From assembly GCA_036245805.1 (NCBI GenBank), contig BTRK01000002.1:14749067-14813066 (forward strand): a DNA stretch of 64,000 nt, read 5' to 3'. Each line of letters opens with the position of its first letter. Position 1 is the first letter of the stretch. The notes below the pieces were generated by a model that worked only from the letters and a program-made list of their open reading frames with translations, did no database searches and was not told where the DNA came from. Source of the DNA: Pristionchus mayeri (lineage: Eukaryota; Nematoda; Chromadorea; Rhabditida; Neodiplogasteridae). Shown here piece after piece: positions 1 to 15,400 of the stretch. A program made the position numbers and the translations under genes.

Positions 1-56
1 TTATTTTCGCTTACAAAAAAAATCAAATTCGCCCTTCAGAGAAAGATCAGGATAGA

Positions 57-3000
57 CTAATTACTTCTGCGCTTCAACAACAGCTCAAGATCAGGGAGAA
101 CAGAAGGGGACAATGAGCCGTACACTCTCACGTAAAAAATAATCAATTTTCAAATGCGCCTTACCTCCTCATCGCTGAGCATCTCCTCCTCGTCATCATC
201 GAGGTCGTCGTCCGAGAAATTCTGCAATAGATATTCTACCGTATTCCTCACCCCCAGCTTCTACCTCGGAACAGTCCTATTCCTATTCCGTTCCTTTTCA
301 AAACTCGTGTTGAAAGCATACATAATGGTCGATCCTTTTCATTATCAAATGTACCCGGCTACCGTAACCCTCGTCGTTTTCTTTTCCCCTCGGAACCCAC
401 CACCATCTCGAGGTCGCGAACGTTGCAGTTGGGCGGTCGGTTGATCGGGCCGCACGCGTCTATCGGCAGCATGCCTGCAGCAAATATTGCGTCGTGATTT
501 CGTAATAATCAATGCTCAAGAACAGTAATGTAACGAAGTATGCATTGCTCATATGGGGACAGTGAAGCAACCATCAACCTGGTTGCTTCTAAAAAAATTT
601 ACAACTAAAATAAATAAATAAATTGCCCACCCATCGCATCGGCGCCCACGAGCATCGATCGCGTTGCGCTCAGCTGCGCCTGGGCCGCTGAAATGAATTA
701 CGGTAACTACAGTATACCTCACCATTCCCACACCCTAACACTATCTCTTTCTGTCTCGGCTTCACAGGAGACGAAACAACTAGAGTACACACTACCCATC
801 CACCTCCCATCTTCTTCATTTTCAGTGTGAAATCCACTTCTACCGTATCCCTCCAATTACCGTAATCTCGTACCATTGTACTCGGCCTCTCGCTCCTTCC
901 ACTCGGCGGCGCGCTGTCTGATGCCGCGGATGCGGTCGGCGTACGCGTCCGCGCAGTCGCGAAAAGCAGGCACTGACTCGTAAGCACGCATAAGCTGGAA
1001 ATGAAATAATTGATTGTTGTATGGAAAATGCAAAAAAATGTTTCCATGGAACTGTGAAACGCAACACATCGCTGCTTCTCTCCCTTTTAGTAACATCACC
1101 ATCATTAATCTCACCACTACCGTAATCCATTCCCTTCTACCGTACCCCACCCTTCCCCTCTTGCTCACCGCGGTGAGTATCATCTGGATGAGTCTGCTCT
1201 CCCTCTGCTTGCCCTCCTCCAGCATCGTCTCCAGCAGGGGAACCACGCCCGGCACTATCAGACCCTGCAAAAGGGAAAAATTAGACACACGATGATCTGT
1301 GTTTCACAGTCGCGGTATAGACATCAAATTGGGTCGTTATGCAGTCCATGTCCGATTTCTCATTGAGAACATTATAAATATTTATAATCTTTATTTATAA
1401 TATTTATATTTAATTAATAATATTTATAAAGTATTTATATTAAATTTGGTCACATTCTCAGCTGCATCCGTCTCTCTCTTCCCCATGATCTCATCGTAGA
1501 AGTCCGCGCAGCGATCAGTACTCAGGCTCCTGAAGGGGAAAAATCGATAGAAGACCACCCAGCCCAATCAATACGTAGAAACTCACACAACTATCGTTGC
1601 ACTTTCTGGATATCAATGATAGGCTAATGATTGTCCATTTTCGAAACTAAACAAATCAATAATCAAATCGTTGCTCACTTCCCGACAGCGGTGATCACAG
1701 TGAAGAGGCCATTGGCGCGGTGCGGATCGATCTTCAGACACTACAATGACCTACGCATTAACCTGCACTCAAGCTTATCGCCTTCCCGGCTACTGAGCGA
1801 CACTGGAAGGAAAGCTATTATGCCATTTCATCCGCTGCTTCAATGACCAGCTATCATCATCTCTTGGGTTCGAAAATCGGGTAATCGCCCTGCTCTCTTG
1901 CCACTCGACCGGTCTAGAGACTGAGTGAAGACGATTAGCCGTCTCGAACTCAAAGGAGCAAGTATCTACAGGAACATCGGCGTTTCATTTTTCCTTTAAA
2001 CACTCATTTAAGCTGTAAACCACTTCGCTCACATTGAGTATGGCCTGTGCAACCAATCCCGTCCAGATGTCGTCCCTCTCTCCGAACACTCGCAGCGTCG
2101 TCACCAGCAGCTCGATCATCTTCATCAGGTACTCCTCGCCGTGACGAGTCATCGGACCCATCGCGAGACTGAACCAATTAGAGCTAATTAAGAAAATTAA
2201 TTAGTAAAATTTTACAAAATATGTTGTTTGAACGATGAAAAAAAGGAGTAAGCACCAACAGGAACCTCGGCGTTTAATATCTACTTCAAAGTAACTCGTC
2301 TATGAGTTAGATAATTACAGTAAGATATCCTATCGTAAACTGAACGTACTGCAATCGGGACTGGACGAAGTGCTTGAACGTGTCCTCGTTGACGACATCG
2401 CGCTCGATCGCTTCCCTGCAAGCAATACCGTAACCTTGGCATCCACAATCTCAAGAGTACGGTACTCTGACGACATAAGGCGTGGTGCTCGCGAAGAATC
2501 AATGCATCAAATATCATAGTAAAAGTGTGAGCCCAACAAATTTCCCCCAAGCTGTTTATGCTAATCACACTCCTAAATCAAGACTTCATTTGAATACTTT
2601 CAATATCAACTATCTCAATATGCAGTAGTCAATTGAAATGGAAAGAAATTGTGTAGTATTCAAATTAAAGTATAATAATAAACAATGAAACAAGGAAGGG
2701 CGTGCTTTGACTCACCGGAAGAGCGTGAACAGGCCGGCGTTGATGGGCAGATTGTTGCGAGAGGTGAGGTCGCCATGCAGACCCCACGTCATCTGCAGTA
2801 TTATTTTGTATTTTTATAAGAAGCAATAACAATAATTAAAAATAAATAAAAACAACAGCGAGAAAAGAATCAGAACGAACCGTCTTCTTATTGACGTAGA
2901 ACATTGTGTTTATCAGTGGATGTACGATGTTGTGCCTCAAATAGTTTGAATCAGTTCAAAATCATGAGTGCCATAGCAGCACAAGACCCCTCATAATCGA

Positions 3001-6000
3001 CTGCCAACTGTTATTTCACGTTTAATATTACACTATAGTAAACGCGAAATAACAGTTGGCAATGTGATCATTGCGCAATCATATTGACTCCATGAAAAAA
3101 GCATCACGCTGTTTCTATTGAATTTTTATTTTCGAAACAAGTTCGTCTCTAACAAAATCTGAAATGCTCACTTGATGTGAAAATCGATGCAGTGCGGATT
3201 GCCGTAGGTGTTAGTGAAGAAGCACGTGAAGCCGTCGACGCGGAGCATCGGAAGACGAAGACAACTGAAGAGTATTCTATTGATTTTAAAAAAATTCTCT
3301 ACTCTCACAATTTCTAGAAATTTCAAGAGATCATAGTGTGTTCAGATTGTTGAGAATAGAAGTGCTCAAAATACCAGTCACATTCCAGTTTCAGGCACCG
3401 CTCAAATGAACAAAACGGAAGGCCAATCACTGTGAAAACTGATTCCATTTTGATAAACCACCCCGCCGACTCATGCCGCACACTTTCGCTATCTCTCAGA
3501 TTCTCGGCACTTTCCGATACTCCCTTCATTCGTAAGATAAAACTATCAACTCACTCTATCATGTGCCTGCAGTACGCCTCTATCAGATGGGGGCAGTCTG
3601 CCCTCAACGCGACGACCGCCTGAGACGCCAGCCACCTTCAACGATGATTGTATGATCTGACGACTATCTCCATTCTGATGCTCCTCTGCCAGATAGAGCG
3701 AGAGAGTGTGGTTTAATGAGAGAGTCAGACCACCCCCCCCCTCTCTCTCTCTCTCTTCTCACTCACCACCACGTCGAAATCGCCACCTTTATCGTGTGCG
3801 GATTCGTCGTGAACTCGCGCGTCTCCTGCAAAGAAAATCAGTCATCGATAGCTCTCGATTACTGTAGATCGCCATTCTTTCAATCGATAAACTCGCCTCG
3901 GATATGGCCTGCAGCGTGGGATCGTAGAAGGCGGAGAGCCAATCCTTGCAGAAGTCCGTGTGCTCCCTGCAATTTACATTTCTCTTTTCTCATTTTCCTC
4001 GCTGGTTGGTGTTTCACCTTTCAATTAAAGCAACAAGATTTTAAAAACAGGCATGGATATTGGTATTATATCAGGTTGTAACATAAGTTTTGTCGCGTCC
4101 TATCTCTTAAGCATTCTAACCTCAGAAATTCTTCGAACTAATTTAATCTCAATATCGTTATTCATATTCAGTGAGGGCCTTCGTACCCTTTCTTACGCAC
4201 TTTACTTCAGTCCTGTCAAGACAGTTAGGGAGGCACAGTAGCCAGACAAAGTTGTAGTGAGATTAGGATTACAAATAATTTTCACGTATCATGTCTTCTT
4301 GAAAAGGAGGAATTATGTCGATTTAACGTGATTTGAGTAAAGTACTATATATGAGCATCATTTTGAACCACTCACGAATAATGACAAACGAAAGGCTTTC
4401 TAGAAATTTAAACAAGTTTGCATAATGTGGATGGTAGGTGACGGTCGGGAAAACTTTTGCAAGCCGAATTTTCTTCTCAATAGATATCGAGATCCAAATA
4501 GTTATGGAATATAATTCACCCAAAGTGTTTAGTATACAGTTAAAGTTTGGGGTCGATTGGGTTCTGTTCAGATAAGTGGCTCGATACAGAACGACGGTAT
4601 GTAAATGAAACTACTGAAATTTGCACTTTGTTAAAATTCCTACCTCACACACATGTTCAATATCTGATTTATTGTGCCCATCCGAACCATCAACCCTTCC
4701 TTTACCATTATCTATTTGGGATAATTTTGTAAGTCAATAGCTTTTGAAAGACAATCTTGAATTCGAAACACCTAAACTTGCATTTCTGGCAAAATTGTGC
4801 GCGAATTGAATTAATGATCATTTCAAATTTCCCGCAAGTAGATTAGTATCTGCCGCACATGTTTAATGATAAATTAGACCCCCATGAGTGGTAATTGGAA
4901 CGCACTTATGTTAGTCTATGTTGTTGTAATTTTGGTTTCAGGAGAGTTGATCAAGTTGACAACGAATCATCGGCTAACCATAGATTCAGTGAACTATATC
5001 TTTGGTTCCGCTTAACATAGCATCATATCTGACATATCTTTTGAAAGATCATTCACACGGCATATCACCAAGCTATGGGAGTTTGGTTCATTATTCGTCT
5101 CTGCGATCTAGCACCAGGTTAAACAAATTAATAAAATTTCCACAAAATTTAAATTTGTTCTTACTAATATTTTTTTACATAGCCGGCATGGACAGTTCAG
5201 CTATTCCCTACAGTTTGAATGTGCATGCACACCCCAAACATATACTAGGAGGTCAGGCAACGGGAATGTTTGAGAAGAATCCTTCATGGAAATATTGTGA
5301 ACCTCCGAAATGCGACAAAACTTATGTTACAACCTAATACTTAGAACAAAATCACAACAACGGACGAAACTATAACTAACAGGGATATTAAAAAGCCAAT
5401 TCTCGATATCCTGGGTGTACTGTAGTCCTACCGTGCAACTCACTTGAGGATATTGCTGATGAAGAGTCGGTAGGTGCTGATCGTGTTCTCGGCCTCGACT
5501 GCGTGAATCTCGTTCGTCCGCCAGAGGACTTCCGTCGCGAAGAGACGCGCGATCTGCAGATCGATACAGTACTCACCTGATCGTAATCCAGTCTATCCTA
5601 TTGTAAGCCATCTACAGTCCTCTCGATTTTTTCAGATATCAGGGAGAAAAGAGTGATCGGAATAACTATGGCGGGATACAGTACTCCCTACCGTACTCAT
5701 GCTACCGTATTCCCATCTACCGTACCGTGAGTAACTTCCTGTGGGCTGCGTGCTTCTCTTCGGGACGTCGCTTGGAGCTCTCCCGCACCACCTGCAAGAG
5801 AGAATTCGATATAGATTTTATCTTGGTCGAACCGTTAATTAACAGAAAACGATTAAGAGTAATTAACAAAAAAAAAAAATTCAAATTCAAATAAATTTAC
5901 CTCCATCAGCTGCAGTAGAAACTTGGCGTACGATTCCGTGAGCACATCGCGACCCTGTATTTTTTGAAAAATATTTAAAAATTTGGCAACCCGCTGGATC

Positions 6001-6410
6001 GGTGCTCGAGCAATTCTACTCAATTAGTGAAAGCCAGACTATCGCAATCATTTCTCGCTTTGTTTGCGATAAAACCGAAAAAAAAATTCCACAGAGACTC
6101 GCTGAATCTGCGCTCGCTCGGTGCTATACAATATCTCATGAGAGGTAAGCCGCAGTGATCGAATGAGTCAGATTCCCAATAAACAACACTTTGACTATAT
6201 ATTTACACGAAAATTAAATTCGCGAAAAATTTCCAAGTAAAAAAATCGATATTACTATATGATGCTCACCAGCTGCACTTGGATGTTCTCCGCTACGAGT
6301 TGTCTTCTCGTTGAATCGGGGACGCACTTGTAGAGGGAGAGGAGAGGACCCTCGAGCACTCCCAGCGAGCCCAGACCGATGTCCATCCTGCGATGTGGAT
6401 AGTAATTACC
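57..6410 (-). CDS. C-terminal extension exons of the giant USP
   Basis: These exons lie downstream of the protease core. Helical segments include MDIGLGSLGVLEGPLLSLYK (about 6390-6330), GRDVLTESYAKFLLQLMEV (about 5955-5900), the segment at about 5560-5450, MGPMTRHGEEYLMKMIELLV (about 2165-2100) and GLIVPGVVPLLETMLEEGK (about 1265-1210). The end of the protein is strongly acidic: the exon at about 220-165 reads NFSDDDLDDDEEEMLSDEE. The final exon at 57-83 (LLLKRRSN, then TAG) follows a weak CTTGAG acceptor and is my least certain call. If it is wrong, the gene would continue past the window edge. Family members carry a similar long helical region after the catalytic domain. The function of this part is not visible from sequence. 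Confidence 0.7.
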
Positions 6411-9400
6411 TTCAAAACAATCGAATAAATGTTTTTATTCGATTAGCGTTGATTGAGATAATGATGTGATTTTAAAAGCACAGTTGCACTTGATCGCTGC
6501 CAGCGCCACGGTCTCTGATTAGTAAATGTGATGCGACAACAGATCAGCGGGTTCGGAAAATTCGATTAAATTAGAATAATATTATCGATTTGTTCAAATT
6601 TTCATCACATTTACAAATCGTAAGTTTCCAACAAACATACTGAAGATAACAGTATATATCCCACCGTTTTCGCGCTGCATATCGCCTTCTAGGCAACATT
6701 GCTGCGCAGAAATGATCGTTGCGATATTCGGGAAATATAACAAAACAATATCCTGACTAAATACACTACTACCCTGGCCTCCTCCTACCGTACCCTACCG
6801 TACTCCTCCCATTTCACCATCCAACTAACCATTCACTCTCTGCCTTCAATCGTGCCAATCGCATCGCTTGCTCTTCTTCATCATCCTTCACCGCGGTATC
6901 CTCTTCCTTCTCAGCTACCGTATGTCCGTTAGTCATCGACAGGGGTACCATACTCCCGGGTGCTACAGTATCCTCAGGGACTACCGTAATCCCTTCGGCT
7001 ATCGTAGTAGCCGCATCGTCCTCCACCATCTCGTACCACAGTAGGTAAGCAGAGGGAGTGTTCTCTTCGCCTGGAACGCAAATCATTTACAGATAAAATT
7101 TATCTACGTCCAGATTACAGGAATTGCAGACATCTCTCACTTTCAATAACGAGAGTATTGTAATTGTAATTGTTTTTCCCCTCGCAAAGGAGTTATCATT
7201 GACGGCCACACGCATAGTTCTTTTAATCTCGCCCCGCCATGCCCCCAATCTCGCGGGTGATAAAATTCAATTATCGGAAATTTTCCACATCACGCTATCC
7301 AATAAGAAACTGAACAAGCACAAATAATAAACATCCTGTTTCACAATGTACTTTTGTATTCAGTTCTTCACTTAGTCCGCACCTAGCAAAGCAATAAAAG
7401 CGAGCATAACATCACTCAAAGTATGCTTAGTCCTTCGAATTCCTATCTTACCGTACCCCTCTCATGCCATCCTACCGTAGCCCTCCCCATTATACCGTAC
7501 TCCTCACCTGATCCCTGCCACTCCATGCTCAGCTTGTCCTCCTGCACGCTCACTCGATCGTCGTTGGCGAGCAGCCAATGGTCGAACCACGGATGACCAC
7601 GCATCACTGGTCTGCAAGGGATGGAAACTTAAGATGGGAGAAATCGATAATGTACCGTATCAGAATGCATCAGATATAATTAAATATCTGATGCAATGGG
7701 TGAAGTGCCGGCCTTTGCAAAACTTTAGTAATGGTTTTTTGTTTGTCCAATTTGTCATCTCAAGAGCGATGTCGCTTGCAATCATCAACTTATGAGCTAC
7801 TCATGAAACACAAGTGCATCGTGCTCAAATCTGATCTTGCTAGTCAAATATTTAAACTCTCTCTTTCTCACCTTCGCTCCTTCACGTAGCTCGTGTAGTG
7901 GCCGTTGCCCAGCTGCCCCGAGTGCACGATCACACCCACCAGGCGGTATCTGAAGGCGATTATTATACTAATATTAATGACAATTAACTATTTCCAGTGA
8001 AAAAATGAAATATATACAAAAATTAATTTTTTGCATAGTTGTAAAACATGAGTGAATACAATTAAATCAATAATTCACCTCCATCGAACGGGACAGTCGG
8101 GAGGAGGAGTGAACACGACGGGCTCGTCTGAAAATTACGAATTTGACAGACCACTAAAAGTACCGTAATCAATTGTCTTTGCAAAAATCGGAACGGCTTC
8201 GTTACACCAATTTCCCCTTCACACATTCGATAATAAGAGTTGACTTTCATCGTTAAAGCGTTAAATTTTTGATAAAAGTTAAGCCGTGACAAACTCGTTT
8301 CACAAGCTCCTTAATCTCTCTTGAATCCCTAGAGCAACGGTGCTAGAGGTTTCGTAGTTCCAAAAAAAATATTGCCGTCTTTCGAAAGCATTCCCTACAC
8401 TAATACGGATTGTTTGAATTCCCCACACTAACCCTACAACTTCGTCCCGGCTAGAGATGACACAGAATGATTTCATCAGTAGTCATAACTACTACTAACC
8501 CTGCGTGTCATCGAACCATCCGAACATCTTCTCTACTTGCTCGTCAGTCGCAGTTCGCACTGCCTCACTGAAGCGAGTGAGGTCGAGATGACGAGGCACC
8601 TCAAGAAGGAAAAATACATTTTTCGTACTAATTTGTTTCTCATGTTATTTGGTGCAGGAAAATAATGTAACATGCCACAAAGAGATATTTTCGCACATGT
8701 ATTACCCAAGCTTTTCTTGCTACTCTCTTTAACCAAATACGATTCGTGAGCCTCAATATATCCTGATTTGGTTGCTTGGGGAACAAGGCACTCACATCCA
8801 CTTTGCTGTTCAGTTTGCCTCCGTTGCTGTCGTAGGTGGAGAATCGCTTGAGCTGGATGCACAACGTCGTCGGCGCACTGCGAAGAGCCCCGATCCGGAG
8901 CGTGGTGCGCTGCAAAATCAAGCGATATTTGCTGCGAAATCAAATGATATATCTGTAATTAAAGAGGGAAAAATAGTGCGCTGCAAAATTAATATTCGCA
9001 GCCATATAATGTGATAGATCGGCAAACAAAGAGGAAAAAAATTTGTAAATAATTGTTTTGAGGTTACATGTCCAACACGTGTTTCACCTACACTATAGAA
9101 GACAAAGGAAACATGGAGCAATGCTAGTCGCCGTGAAGATCGTTGAAAAACAAAACAATCTCAACTCTACTCTCCTCTCCCTCTGTCAGGCGAGGGTGTG
9201 CATGTAATGAAGCGAGTCCTTCTTCCCTTCTCACCTTCTCTACCGTAATCCTCACACCGTACCGTACTACCGTCTACCATACCGTAATATTTCCCCTCAC
9301 CTTCTCTCCGCACTGCTCGCACATGGCCGCACTCGCGCCCTCCAGCAACGCCCCCTCCATGAAGTGATCCAGACTGTCGCCCACCTAAACAATTGGCTAA

Positions 9401-12400
9401 TTAGTGCAATTAGTTTGTTTATCGAATCAGTTAATTCTTATTTTCTGTAAACATTAAAAAAACACAGATTTAAAACAATAAAATAAATCGCTCACGGTAG
9501 TCCCGTGAATCTCCAGATTGAGCGCAGTGAAGGACTCATCGGCGCCGCGGTGTCTGCAAGAAACATTTGAATATTTTGTGGTTGACAGCCATTTATGACA
9601 ATGTTTCATGACTATGGATGGGTGGCGCAGCCCACCCATGAGTGGAAAAGGTTAACGCATTTAAATTTGCCACAAGGCGCGATTAAATTGCTGAACAGAC
9701 GAGATTGCGCGATGATGCCTTTACCAAAAATGCATTTTAGGAGTAACAAATTATATCATTCAAAACACTGATCCTTTTTTTTTGTATTCGGAGAAAGATG
9801 ACAAGAAATTGACAATTTGCATGAAGGAAAGCAGATGTGATGTGGCAGAAATCCCAAATCGCCTAGTGGTAATCACAAACGGAACACTTTTTTTAATTGA
9901 TGGTCAACCCAGTAACGGAATGCAAACCCCTTACGTAACGCGCAATTTCCTAGTGACAAAGAATATCAACGTTTAACTCAAACCACGATTGGATATCTTT
10001 TTTTTTCATAAGGCAAGTACAAACCCCTGGTAAGATCATCGAGAATGAAAGTGGAGTTTGAGATGTCTAGAACTTTAACCAAGTTGCACAACCAAGGACC
10101 CAGCCTACCTAGCAATCAGACACCAATAAAGGCTGATTCAGAGAGGTGAAAGGGAAGAAAAGGGGCGGAGCCATCTCTCTCCCCTCCCTCCAGACACGCG
10201 AATGTCTCCACGTGTCCTGTGCCACATCTACAGGGAGTTAGCACTCGCGAGAATTCCCCCCTCTCTTTCTCTCGCTACTCTTGCTCTTTCTTTCTCTGAT
10301 AATACACAACATTCCCATCTATTTTCACATACGGATTGCAAAGAAAGAACAAGCGCTACTCACTGAATTAATCAAAGTTATGACAAATCCAGGAGCAGCA
10401 GATGAAAACAGGAACGATTTCCTAGAAACTCCGTCACACATCCACCGCAATAATCGAGATAGAGATGAGATAATAGAGGTGAAGACAGGTGGAAGTAACA
10501 ACAGGATGGGCTACGGGGTGGAAAGGATGAGGGACGCAGGTAAAGTATCCTCTGTGGAATGCAATCCGATCGGCTGAAAGGTGACAGCGAACGGGAGAGA
10601 GAGAGGGAGAGAGAGGAAGGGACGAGGAGAGAGAGAAGGAAAGGAGGCGAGAGAGACAAGAGGGAGGAATTACAGAGGAAAGAATGAGAGAAGGGAAGAG
10701 AGTCTCTTTGCATCCCCATATCCCCATCTCTTCAAGAGACAATCATAGAGAATGATGAACGAGAAATGAGCATAGATGAGAGAGTGCGGGAAAACGAGAG
10801 CGTGGAGAGATGCGGAGAGAAGGGAGAGGGAGAAGGTGAGAGTAAAGTACAGAGACCGGGAGAGCAGCGGGGCGATTGGAAGCGGAGCAATCATATGAGG
10901 GATTGGAGAGGAAGATGAAACGCATGAAATCGGGCGTTTTTGCAAACAAGGAGATTCCCCGTTTCATCGTTGCAACATCTACGACATGAACGGTTCAGGT
11001 TAAAGTGTGCTTGATGTTCTCCACTCATCAGCTTCACAACTATGCCAAACAAATGTTACTTTATTTGCAAAAATATTTGTTTAATTAATTAATTAAATCC
11101 TACCGATGCTTGCAGGTCTTGCAGGCGTACTCGTATCCCATGACGCCCTCGAGGAAGCGCTTGAACACCGGAGGACGACAGAACTTCTGCCAGAGAATTG
11201 ATTCATTTTGTCCAGATAATGAGGAGTTGATCGACTGATTGGTTAACCGTCTCCGTATAGGAATCACCTGTATCCACATTCTCCCGGGTAGCCCAAATTC
11301 GTAATTTTTAAAAACCGTAGTTCCAATTCAAAACCAAAACTTCACAAGTTCCCAATCATACACATACCAATTTTTAATTATTATCAGACACTAGAACAAG
11401 CCTGTTCCTTCCGCCTATATCATGATTACACTAGAAAAGTTATTTCGCAAGCGCCTTTCGACGTGCGCCTCTTTTGTTTTCTCTCTACCGTACCTCGGCC
11501 GCCATGTCGCACTTGTCGATGAGCGTGAGGAAGAATTCGACGCAGTCCTGCTGCTCCCGCACGTTCCCGCCCGAGGGAAGACTAAAAAAGGAAAATAAAA
11601 AGCCAATTTTGATAGATCGTGTAATGCCTTTACTGAGGAATTCTTCAAAATACAATAGCTTAGCTATTATCATTTTTAAAACTCTTTCTTATCACTAGCC
11701 AATCGATATAAACCTTAGTTCCTGATAGCACCCTCGCTTAGTACCGTACTCACTCGATGCTCGATAGCACTCCCTCGGCAGCGAGGGTCGGCTCCGCGGA
11801 GAATAGCATGTGGGCGAAGAGCGACTGCAGGTTGCGAAGCAACGCACTGCAAGGGCAGCAAATATGCCGATTTCGTGATGAAATTCGAGGTGACACCAAT
11901 AAACGAAATCACTGTTTGCGTTCTTCAGCTAACAGAATCCTTGCTAAATGGCAGTGAGGCGTCCAAATAAATAGAAAGGTTTCATCGAAAGCTCAAAGCA
12001 TTTTCACTGATCTGGCTGAATATTTGTTCGTCATCACCATCAGACAATTACAATACCAATCTCCCCTTACCCATTCCTGATGTCTTCCTCCTCCGTCAGA
12101 TCTCCGAACTCCCGATCCGTCTCCCCGATCGCGAACAGCGCCTCGCACACCTGCAATTTATAAGCACCTTTGAAGAAATCACCCAACTCAGAATCGAGAA
12201 AGCCCTTCTCTAGGGGATTTAGTAAGCACAACGGCGCATGAAATCACCGAGGAGTTGTTTCCTCTGAGCAGACACAATGTCTCAATCTGATAAACTGATA
12301 AGCTCTCTTGAAGAGGATTATCGAAGCATGCCACACCCTAACAATGTTAGGCTAACATCCGAGCGTGAATCCAACCATAACCCCTCCTCAATTACCGTAC

Positions 12401-15400
12401 CCCGGGCATGAAGACGAGCTGTTGCAGGACCGAATTGGCGTAGCACATGTAGCTGGGATTGATCAGGCCCTTCACCTGAAATAAGCAAATTTTTTGTGTC
12501 TTTCTGTGTCTTTCACAAATCCGACTCAATGTCTCATACTAGCGAGATTTGCAAAAATCCCGTTTCACCACCGTTTCTTCTCCACGACCTTCGCGGACCA
12601 TTGATATAATCCACGACAGCTAGCCATCCATTCTCACTTCTTCCTTTCCCATCCCCGTTTCAGTCTTTCCCCATCTCTCCTCCTCTTCCTCACCATTCGC
12701 ACGTCCGTCTCCCTCGCGACGGCCAGATTGTGCAGTCGCTGCGCGAGGTTGAGCTGCGGCCCACAGAAGCTCTGCAACTGCACCAGGATTAGAACAAGGA
12801 CGCGTGAAACACGAATGCGAACGCTGAATGTTCGATTAAACTGAACCAGAATTAGAACTCGTCTACATTTACTAAAACATTCCAAATTCTGGCTTAAAAC
12901 TAATACAAAACGTCATCCCTTGACTACAGTACCAGTTGTTCCCAATCAATCGATATCATCCGCCTACAGTACCCCGAGTGTACCTCTGCCCGCTGCCTTC
13001 TGAATCGCTCCGCCTTCTCCCACCAGTTGATGGTCAGACGACGTCGCTGCACGTCGCCGTGAACTCGCACACACAGATTATCCACGAGGAGCATCGCCAT
13101 CTGAAATTAAATGTCATCGATATCCTACCGTATTTAACCGTCCACTCATACAGCTACCGTACCCATTCCCCAGTCGCTACAATATACCTGTGGGAACTCC
13201 TGCGCGTAGTAGAGTACGATGTCCATGTACTTCCTTCGGACGTCTCCCTCGGTGAGACCGTGACCTACTGCAGCTTCTGCCGGAAGGAGGCCGTTCCTGA
13301 GGAGCGGAAGTTAGCAGGAATCACAAGTCAGAGCAATCATTTTATTATCATAAGAATAATGCTTTTATTGGCTCAATATCCGACAAAGAATTATTGCACA
13401 AGCACCTGCATCGAACAAATAGTCTGACCGTAGCGCGAAGTCAACAAGTACATGTAACAAATTTGAAATTTAAAAATAAAGTCAGCTTGAAGTTACTTTA
13501 CGTATTACCGAAGCAACATTCAATTCTCCGAATCAAGCATCATTCTTTGCTCGTAACGTAACAAAGGTAGTTCCCAATTTACTTCGGAACTGCATCGAAT
13601 AAACAATATGACAGCGGCGCGAAATCAATAACTAGTTTTTTTTCAAATTTAAAAATAACAGATGAATGTTTTCTGCTGACCTCTCATCCATTTTCTCCAT
13701 GCCCGATGCGAATGGGAAAAGGGCGACGTTGAGCAGATTGGACAGGCATCGACGCACCGTCTTCGCCATCGTTTCTGAACGGGAGGATACGGTAATACAG
13801 TAGCCTATGAGGGACAATGCGATCGACAACTGGCCATTATCGAATTAAACATTGCACCGCAGTACTCGAATTTACAATGTCTCATAAAATTCATTTTGAT
13901 ATAGGCAAAATCCGAGATTCAACGTCAACTCTATCCAAAGCAAGCAAGTATGCAATTGACGCAACCAGATTATGGCGGGTAATTTCACGAAAATGAAACA
14001 TCGAAATTCTCACCTCTATCGTACTTCTTGAGTAACTCCTGCAGCAACTGCACGTGCAGACTCATCTGAAAATTTTGTAATTTAATTCTTTAAATATTTA
14101 TTTTAAGTCAATCGATCAATAATTTACCGCGCATTTCGCATTCCACGCCGGTCGTTCCTCCGAGAAGAAACCGATCTGCAGGTCGACCCACTGCAATGGC
14201 GCATGTATTATAGTGAGTTACCGTACCCTCGGGCTACGGTACTACTACCGTACCTCGTCGAGGAGTCCCTCGTCCATCTCCTCTGGTCTCGTCGTTCTCA
14301 CCACCTTCTCTGCCAACTTGAGCAGATCGATGGGATTCCGTCCCGTGGAGGAGTAGGCCAGAGCTGCTGAGGGACCCCTGAGAGGAGAGGAGAATTAGCA
14401 TCTTCATCCCCTTCTTGAGGTACGAGTGAGAAGATAGATTTTTGGTTTGGACGATTGAAAATCACAAAATTTTTTTCAAGGCAATTATCCTTTCAACTAT
14501 TGATGCTCCGTCAAACCCACACTTAATAATAACACTTACGATCAAATACCTCAACCGGCAATCACCTTTTCCCCATCACTCACCATCTTTCGCGTTACTC
14601 CGAATCAAAACAACAACAACAACAACAACAGCTCACCAGACAGCTCTTCCCAGCTCGAATACGAATCTGCTCATCATCCTCCTCGTCAACGGCTTCTCCT
14701 CCTCGTCGCAGATTCGATCGAGCAGAGAGGAGAGCAGACAGCGAGTCTCGTGCTGGATCTACAGGGATTTTTTTGTTAATTAAATTAATAGAAAGCAATT
14801 ATCATGCTATGAAGCCTGAATTCTACTCCCATGAGACAAGATAGCGTATTCAAAATAAATTTGTTCCAAGCAAATAAAAAATTGCTGCATGATTGTTATG
14901 CATGGTAACAAGGTGTTTTTTGAACTTCAAGTGAGGCTATTTATGTTTCACAACCTAACCAAAGGGCATTCCCTCAGTCATCCCTAATTATTTCGCCCCG
15001 TGCTGCCTAATAAAACTGACCTCTATCGATCCCACATTCATGAGCATGTCGCGCCAGAAGCTGACGGTGACGCCCTCTATCGATGCGTGATTGAAGAGCG
15101 CCTGCAATCAATCAATACTTCTGCGATTTGTACCCTTCTATTCCTTTAACCACACCCAGAAGAGGAAAGTGCAAGAAAGATCATACTACGATTTTTTAAA
15201 GAAAAGCTACACTATCATCAGTAAGGGTGAAAAAGTCAGTTCTCAATGCTCACGTTCAGATTCGTCCTCCAGCTACCGTATCTCGTGGCGATCTCGAGTA
15301 TCGTGGCGAGAGAGGTGCGCGCCAACTGCGTCCGTCGATGCGTATTGCCTGGCAATATATCGATTGATTTATTGACTGGCTGATGTGTTTACAGCAAGTT

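Noticed and set aside
10378..10967. Several overlapping minus-strand frames rich in Ser and Leu
   Set aside because: They are a by-product of the purine-rich tract and have no domain or splice logic. The segment is intronic in the USP gene.
14442..14798. Poly-Thr or poly-Cys frames
   Set aside because: They come from the (AAC)n microsatellite within an intron.
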